From contig JAODUO010000125.1 of NCBI GenBank assembly GCA_025642075.2, positions 377,001-441,000 of the forward strand: a stretch of DNA of 64,000 nucleotides, written 5' to 3'. Under the pieces are notes generated by a model. The model did no database searches and had not been told where the DNA came from. It saw nothing but the letters and a program-made list of their open reading frames with translations. Within the stretch, counting starts at the first letter, position 1, and every line of letters starts with the position of its first letter. A program made the position numbers and the translations under genes. This DNA comes from Ridgeia piscesae (lineage: Eukaryota > Annelida > Polychaeta > Sabellida > Siboglinidae). Positions 14,001 to 27,100 of this stretch are shown in pieces.

Positions 14001-17000
14001 TGGAACATGTTTTTATTACTGATTGGTATGTCTGTTGTTTACAATGGTTAACTGATCAGGGGCATAAAACACTGAGAGTTGCAGGATGACCCCATAAAAG
14101 TTGTAGTTTAGCATATAAGGAGGTCGATGTGAGTTTTTGTTGTGTTTCTACCAGATGGCACCGGAGAGTTTCTTGATGCCTGGCTGATGCTGCTAGAGAA
14201 GATGGTGAACACAAAGAACGTCCTTGAGTCGCCTCACACACTGCCTGCCAAGTCATCACAGCCCGGCTTTGTGCCCTTCAGCCCCCTCCAGTACCTCATA
14301 CACACACATAAGGTACAATACATCTTCTCTCTCCCCTTTAGTAACACGCACGCGCACGCACGTACGTACGTACGTTCTCTCTCACCATCCACACAAGTTA
14401 CAACCACATGCGTTCTCTGTCCTATCTATTATCAAACATGCAAAGACTGATATTTTTGCAGTAAAATTACCCAAACATGTTGACCCTAACTATGCCGTTG
14501 TTGTCCCGTTAGTCTGGTGACAGTGGCCGTGACACTTGTCCACGGTTTGGTTGTGTTCCACCCTCCCATCTCCACCGTCCAGCCCCTCCCATTCCCGGCA
14601 GTTCTTAATACCGTATCCAATCTGAGTCATGGTCTTCCTGTCTTACTGTCACTGTGAGGACATCCACTCTGTTTGCCATCCGCTCCCATACACTGCCTGT
14701 CTGCAGACAGAGTCACCTGAGGTAGACACAGTCCAGTGACAGATGAGGTGTCCTGTTGTAGATGGCGTTCACTGCCATCATGTACCTGTGGGACAAGAAA
14801 CCCCTGAAGGTGTACGGCAACCGCATGTCTGAGTCGATCCTAGCCATCCTTTGCCACATCATCAAGGGAGAAGTTGTCATCAAGGTATCTATTTTGAGAC
14901 AATGACACCAGAAATAATTGTACTATAGCATGTTTCCAGTCCGGAAAAATGCCTGTTTCTGTGAATGCCTCGTATATTGGTTGTGCAGGAAATTACCACT
15001 TGATATTGCCTGAACTGTGCTACGGGAGATAGATTACTTCCATTTTCTACCCTCTGTGAAAAGAATATATTTCATGTTGTATAATTACTTGTAGGTAGCA
15101 TACATTTGAGAGGTGTGTCAGTACTTGATAATAATTACTTTTATACCAACTTGCTGGTAACACTGATTCTTTAACACTAGTCTTGACTTTTCTGAGTTAT
15201 GAGCTATTATACCTGAGAAAAGTCAATGCTGTTTTGTTGGCAGCAGATAGTGACCAGTCACTTCCTCTGTAGTGACCATGTCTGAGAACTACTGCAAGAG
15301 TGAAGTCAGCGATGTTATCCTGGGCAGCCGGCTGGAACCAGTGCTGTCTGCCCTTGGAAAGCATCGCAACATCTCATTGGTGTCAGATAATTAATTTTTC
15401 ACATTTTGTAATTTGCCTCAAAGAATATGCCAATTCCCGTTTGACAGTCAACTTTTGTAGTCATTTACAGGTGTAATGTCAGATGTGTTGTTGTCTGGTG
15501 ACAGGAATTGCTGGCCAAGGAAAAGGTGGAAGAAGCAAAGGCAAAGGACGCGACCCCATCGTCAACGGCTGGTCCGTCTGGTGGGTCGTCATCAGGCCTC
15601 ACCGGCGCCATCGTTGGCACGATTATGTCTAACATACATGCCCGGGTGAATCGACTGTCGGAGCCTGAATTAAACCAGGAACATCTGCAACAGGTGAAGT
15701 TAACTGCAACCCTTGTTTCTTCCCATGGATTCATACACATGCAGTGCTGCATTGTTTGCATTGTTATGATCCTGTTTTAATAAAAACTTACATTTTATCA
15801 GTAATTGCAGGAGCATTTAACTTGAATTTTTGCATTTTATTTTCAAAAAAAATACTATTTATTTGCACAAATTTAATTGTATGAACTAAAATTGGTGCAT
15901 GCAAAATACTTAATAATAGTATGAAAATTGCCTTTTTTGTTAATTGTAATAATACCATCAAGATTATGATATGCATTATATATCAAGAATTGCTGGCCAA
16001 GGAAAAGGTGGAAGAAGGGTACAACCCCTTTCTCAGTTTGTGTGTATGCGCGCGCGTGCACATTTGTGACAAGCCCTATTTAAATGTTGTTGCATGTATG
16101 ACACTATATGTAAATGTTATAATATTTGTGACCTGCCCTATAGAAACGTAGTGTGTACACAGTAGCATCAGTTCAGGTTGCAATGTTGTCCCCACAGCTC
16201 ATGGATATGGGTTTCTCAAGGGAACACTGCTCTGACGCCCTGCGCAACTCGGCCAGCCTAGAGCAAGCCACTGATTGGTTGTTGACACACCCTCCATCAT
16301 TACCCCGCCCCTCGGCTTTTCCACGGGTAGGTTTTATAGTCTTGCGGGCAGCGCATAACTTAATGTATTTGTGTAAAATTATATTGACATTTGTTTAATA
16401 TAGCCTGGGCTGGATCCTTGTGTTTTATGTAACATGTTTCAGGTGAGTGACATTGTTGTGCTGTTGGCTTCATTTGTTGCTTCGGTCCATTACATGCATG
16501 TTGAATTTGCTGGATTACAGCTTTGCTGTGGCTCTGTTGTCGCCGTTGAACCTTTTCATGAATGTAGTTTTATTGGGTGGGACCGTTTGCATTAATTTAA
16601 GTTGTCCACAGGTGGTTTGAGCTGAACCTCGTTGCAGAGTTCAGGTTTTGTTAGTTACGGATGCACATTTGGATTCTAGTGCATTCTATGATACTTCTCA
16701 ATATGACAGGTCTTTCCTTCACAATGGAGCTAGCACCAGCTTAATTTCTTTCACGATTATGGACAGTGCACATCATAGCCAGTAGCTGGTAGTTGAAAAG
16801 GTTGTGAGTCCGTTTAACAGACGCTTTGTACCACTGCGCATTGATTCAGTTCGGCAATCCTGTGGCATAGTAATCACAACGTCGGGTGATCTCAGCATCA
16901 AATGATCGCAGTGTCAAGTGATCGCCGTGTTATTGTAGGCTACCGGCATGGACATTGATGTTGGTGAAGATGACCAGATGATGCGAGCTATCGCTATCTC

Positions 17001-20000
17001 CCTGGGCGAGAATGTGCTGGTCTCAACCGACCAGGTAACAAGTCCATGTGTCACACATCATTGTGTGTCGTCCTAGTGTCCTAGCGCCGTTCTGCTTGCT
17101 TGCTTGCTTGCTTGGATGCAGGCTAACTTGTGTGTACTCATGGCTTTGTGTGCCCTGAGCACAAGCTAACCTGTATGTACACACATCTTTTGCTTGCCCT
17201 GAGTACATTGATAAACTTTGTTAGTTTTAGCCTGTTTTTGCTTTCCCTCAGTGTGGGCTAACTTATTTGTGTCAGTCGCACACACACACAAGCCTGTGTG
17301 GTAGCCTCTAAACCTCTTGCTTTGTGTCTGTGTGGTTTTTATTGTCTCCAGGTCTTTGGTGCTTTGTCTTACCTTCTTTATTGTCGCCCTGCCCCTTCCT
17401 TGTCACTATAGTGTGCAAGTAATCCTTTTGGCCTGTATTGTTTATTGCGCTTTGGTTTTGTACGCCTTGTGTTGTGCTGGTGGCTTATGTTGGTGTCTTG
17501 TGACTGTGTTTGATGATAGCTGTATCATGTGGATGTGTATTTTGACTGTGTTTGATGATAGCTGTATCATGTGGATGTGTCTTGTGACTGTGTTTGATGA
17601 TAGCTGTATCATGTGGATGTGTCTTGTGACTGTGTTTGATGATAGCTGTATCATGTGGATGTGTCTTGTGACTGTTTGATGATAGCTGTATCATGTGGAT
17701 TTTTCTTGTGACTGTGTTTGATGATAGCTGTATCGTGTGGATGTGTCTTGTGACTGTGTTTGATGATAGCTGTATCATGTGGATGTGTCTTGTAGACTGA
17801 CACATCGTGTCATTTGCAATACATCATTGTCCTGTCTGACATGTTATGTCTGACATATTGTTGCCTCATATGTCTTCCTGTCATGTTGTAAGTATGATAT
17901 TGTAAGTGGAGTCAGCTGTTGGTAGCTAGGTTGTCAGGCGTGGGTTGCTAAATAGTCAGCTGTTGGTAGCTAGGTTGTCAGGCGTGGGTAGCTAAATAGT
18001 CAGCTGTTGGTAGCTAGGTTGTCAGGCATGGGTAGCTAGGTTGTCAGGCGTGGGTAGCTAAATAGTCACGTGTGGGTAGCTAGGTAGTCAGGTGTGGGTA
18101 GCTAAATAGTCAGGTGTGGATAGCTAAATAGTCACGTGTGGGTAGCTAAATAGTCACGTGTGGGTAGCTAGGTAGTCAGGTGTGGGTAGCTAAATAGTAA
18201 CGTGTGGATAGCTAGGTAGTCAGGTGTGGGTAGCTAGGTAGTTAGGTGTGGGTAGCTAGGTAGTCAGGTGTGGGTAGCTAAGTAGTCAAGTGCAGGTAGC
18301 TAGCTACTTAGGTGTGGGTAGCTAATCAGTAGAGGCAGGATAGGAGTCGAACAGGGTTGCATTTGGAAATAACAATGACGTCTGTGTGTAAGGGGGCATG
18401 GGGGTAAACATCCATTTGTATGCAGTCAGCCCTGAAATGTTTTGGAAGTTGAACATGAAGAGGAATGAATGGATTGATTGTGAAGAGCTTTCACCAGTAA
18501 CACATGTAGTGACAGGAGGGTGCTCATTGTCAGCAAGGGAAGGGGCCAGTGGTTGACAGCGGGAATATTTAGGAGAGTCACGGCAGTGGTCAGGAAGACA
18601 ACACTGAACATGAAACAACCACAGCTTGATGTGTCTAAACTAATCTTTTTATCAGCAGGCGAATGTGTCATCCGAGACGAAAGTGGAAGAGGGGAAGAAG
18701 AAAGAGGAGACAGAGGAAGAGGGGGAAGCTGAACGGGAGGAGCTGGTCCCAGAGGAGCCGCTCGAGAAGTCTGTCCTCGATAACTTCACAGATGTTATGT
18801 TGCCCGGTAAGGACCATGTCTCGTTACACATGACAGGTGGAATGTAGCAGTGTGCATCATATGGGACATGAACGTGGATGAACAGCAGCAAGTAGTGACA
18901 CAGCAATCAGTTTGCAGCTGAACACTCAGTAGGCACTTGTCATTTGTTGTGTTGTGACCAAGTGAAATGACGGTTGCTACAGTAATTGGAGCAGTGTGCT
19001 CATGGACACGTGGCGCTCACCCTGCTGCTTGGCCAATCAACTTTCTTACATCTTCGTCAGGATTTACATGACAGAAAAATTACTACTGAAATACGGTAAA
19101 AGACCTTCAGAACATATGCAATGCAATAGAACTGAGACATTGAGGATGTGTGCTAAAATAGTGACAGTATGAGGACAATTCATGCATGGCTGATATATTT
19201 AATATGCAATTTAGCATAATAAAATTGAGTAAAAGGTCCAAGTGCCTATATTTAATATTACTCGGTGCCAAATTATTGAAAACTTTCTCTTAAAAAATGT
19301 GGACTGACTTCATAACCAAAATCTGACTGACCTGTGGTATCTGATGGCTGCAGGAGCTCTTCGGCTGTTGGACGAGCTGCCTGAGACTGTGTACAGGGTG
19401 TGTGACCTCATCATCGTGGTGACCAACAGAAATGGGGACAAGTGGAGGGACAACATGCTCGTGTGTCTGGTCAACGAGGTATGTCAGTTTGCACAGTTAG
19501 ACAACAGGCAGTTCCATAGGTGATCAGTATTATTCATAATTGTCCATCTGTTCAAAATCAAGAATGTAGAAGTATTAGACATTGCATTGATTTTGACATA
19601 CCCCAGAGGTTGGGTGCAGCATTTATGCCATAACAATGGAAACACAAATTACATTTTTTGTGGTTCATTCCACAAAGCCACCCTCATCGGCATTTCCACG
19701 AGTTACCATGGTTACCATGGCATTATGCAAATTGATTACTTATCATAATTGAAGATAGAACAAATAGTCAACCTGTGTTTAATGGATACATAGTTCAATA
19801 GCTTCACTGTGTGATGTGTTCGCCTGTAGATTGCGGAGCTGTGTCTGCGCCTGATGGAGGCCGCCACGCCACTGACCACCTCTGACACAATGAGTGTGTC
19901 TGATTGGGCCAACAAACTCTCCACACTGCCTGAGACCAACAAACTCACCGTCCGCCTGCATCTGCTCAGCCTCATGTTTGAGGTCAGTCTCAACGGTTAA

Positions 20001-21073
20001 CGGATGTTCAAAGACGGGTAGAAGGTTTAGCATTGATTCAAGATTTCCAGTGGTAGTAGCTGCTGAACTGTAGATGATATTTGGTAGGCTCACAACTGAA
20101 TTTGTCGACATATTTGGCACTGCTAATATGTTTGTAAATATGGTTGATTTGTATTATTTTTTAAACATGTTAGTTATTGTTTAGATGCCATTCTGAATAA
20201 CACTGTCATGCAGTAGAAATAATTTTGAGCGTTGGACATGATGCGGAATTTTGGATGTTATAAGAAACCCTGTTCCCTATAAAATCCCCGTTTTGTTGCC
20301 CGACAGGAGATGCAGTTGCCTTGTGCGGAGACAGTGGAGGACTCGGGCATCCTTGACCTTCTCGTCCGTTTGCTCGACTCCACACAGCGCTGCCTTAGTG
20401 TGGCAGTCACAGCTAGACCTGTGTCCACCCCAAAGTGGGCGACGCCCCTACTGCTCCTGCTTGACCTGTACGAGAAGGTTGCGGTGCTCTCGAAGCACAA
20501 GGCTGACCTCAAGGAAGTTGTGGTGAGTGGCATTCACATAACACTCTGTTTTTTTCTCCTATATCACTCATTGCAGTAATAAATCCCTTTGAATAAGAGA
20601 TTGAACAAACGACGTTTCCACTATTGTGATAGCAATATCATTTGTATTGTTATGTCATTGGCAACCAGTTTCTAAAATGTGGTGGTTTGACAGGGTGACA
20701 GTCAAGTGTGGAAGTGGTTCGATGACCGCAGTGGCAAATGGTGTAACTACGGCAGCAGTAACAACAAGGCAATCGACGACGCATACAGGGCTGGAGAGCC
20801 ATCGGTCAGGTGTGTACCTTATGGTTCCCACAGTGGCCATTTGCAGTTGGAAAATAGCCGGTCACTTGTGTGTAGTGGCTGTGTTAAATCACGACTGCTA
20901 AAGTGGAGTCAGCGATGTTGTCCATGAACAGGTGGCTAAACCAGTGCTGTCTGCTAGGTGAAAGCATCGCAACAAAGCTGTACTCTTCTATAATGTAATG
21001 TATCATGTCAGTTGTACCTGTTATTCCTGATAATTGTGAATAAATGCATCCCTATTGAAACTGTCACCATTGG

Positions 21074-21144
<71 letters not shown>

Positions 21145-24100
21145 TTGAATGAGAATATTTATGCAGTGTCATGTATACATTATTGTCATTATATGCCTAC
21201 ATTGTATGTGGACATATTGCAGGTTTACTGCCGGCAGACGAAGATACACGGTCCAGTTTGGGTCGATGATTCAGGTATTTACTTGTTATGAATGTTGCTT
21301 GTCTCTGTTTTAATTGTCACACAATCTTGTACAACTTACTGTATTCTAAGCTATGCTAGTAAGGAATTTGAGTACGACTTCTCAGTTGACACACATGATG
21401 ACACTAACTGTCTGGCCAGTGTCAACTGAGTGACATCAGTGACACAATGTCTGCCATTCACCTTGGAGAACTGACATGTCAACTGCCAGAGACATTTCTT
21501 GTAGACAACTAATTCTCAGTGTTTTTTATTCAGGAGAAGTTGATTTTAAAAATGAGCTCAAAGTCCAAAAACTTAAATCTGTAGTATTATAATATAAACA
21601 ATTGTCAAATTTTTATAGGTGGTAAACTTTATCTGAGTCATGCTAGTGACATCTGTGTTTTGAATACACTTGTGAAATTTTTGTTTTGAACACACGCTGG
21701 TGACATTTGTGTTTTGAACACACTGGTGACATTCATGTTTGCAGGTGAATGAGGAGACAGCGAACCGACGTCCTATCATGCTCGCCCTCCCCACAAAGGA
21801 GGAACGAGAGATGAAGGAGGCAGCCGCAAAACAGGAGAACACCGAGGCAAAGGAGAAGTCTTCCTCAGGGGAGGAGAAGAGTAAGTGTGAGGAGAAGGTG
21901 GTTCTTGGATGACGATTGGAGAAGTCATCAGTGCCCTGCAGGTCAATCATGTAACGTGTAGAAAATATGATTGTAAACAGCCTGTTTAATGAAAATGATA
22001 CCAGGTTTGTTGAGTTATGTATTATATACACGGTGTTGTTAAAGACATTGTTACAAGTTCTGGCACTTTGTGGATATGTATAGTTGTAGAGCAGCTGTGT
22101 TACATCATAACTGATCAGGTGGAGTCGGTGATGTTACTCATGAATAGATGGCTAAACTGGTACTCTCATGAAAAACACCCCAACAAATTTATAAATATGA
22201 CAAAACCAATATAGTTGCCAAAACTTATTTCTAGTATGGAACGTGAGATATGACATTTAGTATTTGTCATCACTGTTGGTGTCACATTGCGTGGATGTGC
22301 TTCAGGCAGTGACACTCAGATGGATGTTGGGGAGGACGTTAAAGAAGACTCCACGATACAAGCCGACAAGGACAAGAAACGTGTGGTCAATGGTCTAATG
22401 CCTGACCAGATCGCCAGCATTGTCAGGTGCGTCACGTCGACGCCTTCCCTTGAAGGTTTCACGTATTTAGACACTGTCTCTGATTGTTGTATTTACAACA
22501 TTGTTCCCAAATTGCAGCTAGCAGAATAACAATTGTGTTGTGAAATATATTTCATACTATGAAAACATTTTGATTCCATTTAAAATGAGGATCGCTCTAA
22601 CTGCATAATTCTGCACGTTGGTCGGTTGACATACATGATGACACCAATTGTCTGGCCAGTGGTACCTGAATGACATCAGTGACACAATGTCTGCCATTCA
22701 CCTTGGAGAACTGACATGGCAATTGACTTAGAAATCACTTAACTTGGTCACCACCGATTGTGAATGTACACAATGATGACACGTATTGTCTGACGGATGC
22801 CGCGTGTGTACAGGTCAGGGGTTGCACTCATCGGGATCCCTGTCAACCCCGACACGCTCCATGCTCTCATGCGCCTACTACTGCGACTGACCCGTGAGTA
22901 CCAGTACGCCGCCCAGTTTGCTACCCTCGGGGGCACGAAGCACCTGCTGCAACTGAAGCAGTCGTCTGGCTTCCAGGGGTTCACCTCCCTCGCAACCCTT
23001 CTTTTCCGACACGTCCTAGAGGAGCCCAACACCCTGAAACACACTCTTGAGAAGGTGGGTAGTCACTGGGTACACAACTTGCCCGCTCTTCTTAATGGGC
23101 ATGTGGTTGGTTTTCCCTCAAATTTATAAAGGCTTCATAACAAAACTGCCAGTGTAAATATGAGTTTACTCCTTTGAATGAACATTTTTGATGCCCTAGA
23201 CATGGATTTGAGTCCGTCTAGATTTAATAATGTATTGCAATTATTTAGTAATTTCTGTTTGCATAGTTATAATCTCTATCCTCAAGATAAGAAATTGTTA
23301 TGCAAATATTATCACTTGCATTAGCATTTGTGAATTTGTTAAAATACCCTTACAAGTAGCTCAACACTGTGTACACTGCAAATTCACTGTTGGTTATAGG
23401 TAGGGTTAATTTTAATAATGTGTTACCTGTGTGTGTTCAGGTGGTGCGGTCAGCAACGGCCCGGTCTGGTCCGGGACTCAACGGGGTGACCCAGGGGAGC
23501 GGTGGCGGTGGACTCAAGGAGATGCACTATGTGTTGCGTGTTCTCACGCCGGCCGCATGTCGCTCCCCAACCCTCTTCTCAGAGGTGACCCGCTCCATCC
23601 TCAGGATAGCACTGCCACCCCCGGCCAAGCGAGGTAGGCTACAAATCCTGTGATGGTTTGCGATGAAATGGTAGCATTGGTGGCACTGCAGTTAATTTTG
23701 GCGCCAGGAATGTGTTAGTTTGAAGAGCTGTAACACAGTATGTATTCAGATTGACCAGCAGTGTACATTTTGTTTAACTTTATGTTCTTTGTCCCAGCAG
23801 TTAACATACTAATGATTACTTGTCATTGAAATACGATGGGTCCTGAGATGGCGTCATGTGGTAGAGCGCCAGACTGTCAATCGAGTGGACGGTGGTTCGA
23901 AACTTAGGCAATTTCGTTCACCTCACATTGCCTGTGTCTTTCGGAAGAGACACTAAAAGCCGCTGGTCCCTTCTATCTAGTGTCTATGCCAGGGGAAGTA
24001 AAAGATCCCACACAGGGGGTAAATGTGTAACCTGTACTGGACTCACTAATTCTAGAGAAGAACAACAACTGCGTTAGCCCATGTTTGGTCTGTTTGGAGG

Positions 24101-27100
24101 TAAACCACCTAAGGCAGATAGTCGACATGTCAGCACTATGCGTTCCTTTCACTTCTGTTCTGTTGTAGACGAGGACGAAGCAAGACTCGCTCTTCCCAGC
24201 ATGCCTCAGAATCTGAAGTGTGTGTCGAGCAAGCAGCTTGCGGTACCTCCAATGGAGTCACATGTACACGAGGTGCTCTGTGACCTTCTCAATGCACTTA
24301 CGGTTGTTGTGGTAACTCGGGAAGGTACGTATTTATTGTAGGGTGCTAATGATGTTATTTGCTTCCTAATAAATGTAATCCACCAGGTGTGTTTGTGGTG
24401 GTTATTTTGTGGTACATGTAACATGAATGTAGACTTAGATAATACTTGTGTATTTTAGACACGTTGGTCGATATGCTTGCTTAAAATACATATAACAAAA
24501 TCTGGACCTGTACGTATCAAGCATTAAAAGTACAATTAGATAAATGCAAAATTACAAGATTATTAATACAATATGAGAGTAGCACAAAGAGTGTACAACC
24601 AATGGTGCATATTGCGGTGACTGAAGTTGAAATGTTGTCTGTAGAGTTGAGCACTGTGACGGCGGCGCAGTCACTAGAGGACGCCATCAACCAGATGACA
24701 CAGAGCATCTCTGATGAGCAGCCGATGGTGCGACGGCAGGGCAGTGTTGCCGACCTACAACAAACAGCTGAGGTGAGTGAATTCAGCACACGCACTCGCA
24801 CTTGCCTGAACGCGTGCTGGGTAGCAGTGTTTGTGTACTAGCGAAAATAAGTTTAGAAATAAGTTTAGTTATAAATCGTCTTTAGAGCCAACGTTGATGC
24901 GAGTTGTTGGTGCTCTCGGCAGTAGAAATACCTATGCAACACTTTTGTGGTTTTATGAATGTTTTTGTATCATGATCCAGTGTACACTACTGTTGAAATG
25001 ATAGCATGTGTCGGTGTACAGTAAATAGCTCCCATGTAAGGTCTCAGACATTAATTAAATATACCTAAATCAGGCATGCTGATGATTTTATGATTTTTGT
25101 TTATTCCAAGAGAAACATGGTCTGGTAGGTAATGTTTGAATATGGGTTGAAACAACTTTTTACAGTCCTTGAAACCCTTTGATGTCATCAGGTTAGTTCG
25201 GTGCCATTCGTTGATGACCCTGCACCTGGTGGTTCATCAATGACGGCGACGACACCTGTCGGAGAGACGGTGAAAGGGAAGGACGCAAAGGGCAAGGAGG
25301 ATGAGGACAAGAAGCAGCAGTCACTGCTTCCCAAGTCAGGCATCCTGCGACTGTTGGCTGAACTCATCAAGTCCTACGCAGGCTGTGCTCTGCTTGTCAC
25401 ACAACACACATACACTGCAGAACAGTCGCCTCTCATTACTGAGGTACGTTGGTCTGTGGTAGTTGTGTGTGTAGTTTGATATGTCTTCATGCATGCGTGC
25501 TGAAATGAAGATTTGCTGGAATGGTTCTTGTTTACCCATTTAGCATGTTGAGTGAGTTCATAATAGTGGTTGATTATCAAGTAAGAAAGCTTCCTATATT
25601 GACAATGATACATGATCGTTTCGGTGGTTTATATTTAATTGTCAAGTAACCCTTTAGACCTCAGCCATTTTTGGTGTAAAGCCCCTGGTTCCTCAGAAAA
25701 GTAGGTCAGATTCCGAAAAATGACAGGGGTGTCCTGTTTTTTGGGGCGTAGGTCTTTTCTTATTGAATTTCCATCATTGTTTATGTTAACATTATTTTAA
25801 AGGGCATATAATTATCTTCACATTGGATGTAGACATGCTTTATCATTAATTAAAAAAGTTGACCATAATGAAACATCTGCCAGTATATCAATATTTTACT
25901 ATAACATCACATATTACGTGACAAAACTTTTTTAGGCTTCATTTCTTACTGCTACAAGTTGTATTTATTTGAAAGACTGTAATTACCTACACATTGGTAC
26001 CAATATTATTATTATACCTTAGATATTAATGTTGCATATACTCGAATACAGTGGAAGCATACTCGACAACATGAGAAGCTAGTGCCCAGTCATTGTACAG
26101 CGGCCAAGTGTTTCCATTACCACCCCGGGCAGCCCCGGTCAAAACACCAGCAAGTAAACAACAGAACAGTCCCGCAAGTTACACCACTTACAAACACCAC
26201 AATAATTGTAATACAATTACGCCAATCATTGTATTATGTCCTAGTTGAGCATACTGACTTTGTGCACGAATAGGGGACACCCGAGTATGGGACTCGTCTC
26301 ATAGACGTAGTGTGTTTACAAAATGAGCTCGACCGACCAACTTCCCCGACAACAACAACGATCTTCAAAATGAAACAACGACTAAAGTCGCATATTTGAT
26401 GTGTGAAACAGCTTGAATAGCAAACACTTTGGCAGACTTCTTCTGCAGTCAAATGATTCGGACCAGCCGACGCCATTTTGCTAACACAAAAAGGGGCACT
26501 TTGAAAAATTGCATCAAACTCTGTAAAATTGGATAGCACTGGTAGGCATAAATACCCACAATGCATTGCAGATATGTTAACCCTTCAAGTTAAATGTGTT
26601 TCAAAAGTATCCTCCAGGGCCTCTGGAATAGATCAAACCGGGACGCTAATATATACGGCCGGGTACGGCCGACTTGAGGAGTAAACAGCCAGCCGACTTG
26701 AGGTCTAAAGGGTTAATAACAAACATGAACTGATCATTATGTTGCCTTGATACTAACCTTTAGGCACAGAAATATGAATCAACGTCTTAAATTAGTATTT
26801 GTTATATGCTGTATTTTTAAAGCAAAAAAATGAGTAATAAGCCTTTGACATTTTAAAAATTCTGTTGCGTATTATTTACTTACAATATGTTGTGAACATG
26901 AGCAGTGTTGGAGCCACACAGCACCCAGTAACCTGTGTCTGCTGCTGTAGGACTGCAGCGTGCTGGCGTACATGCTGGACAACCTGTTGCCACCGTGTCA
27001 GGACTCTGGTGACAAGGACTGCCCTGCCCTGGCACGTGTTGTCATCACCAGTCTCGCCGCCTGCAACCACAGCCCCGAGGCACAGATGACACTCGTCACA

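Noticed and set aside
14720..14745. TGAGGTAG reminiscent of a let-7 seed (human HUWE1 hosts let-7f-2 and miR-98)
   Set aside because: The following bases (ACACAG) do not match let-7 and no hairpin partner is present.
23838..23912. tRNA gene
   Set aside because: A- and B-box-like segments are present, but the cloverleaf is poor and a SINE body follows, so it is the head of a SINE.
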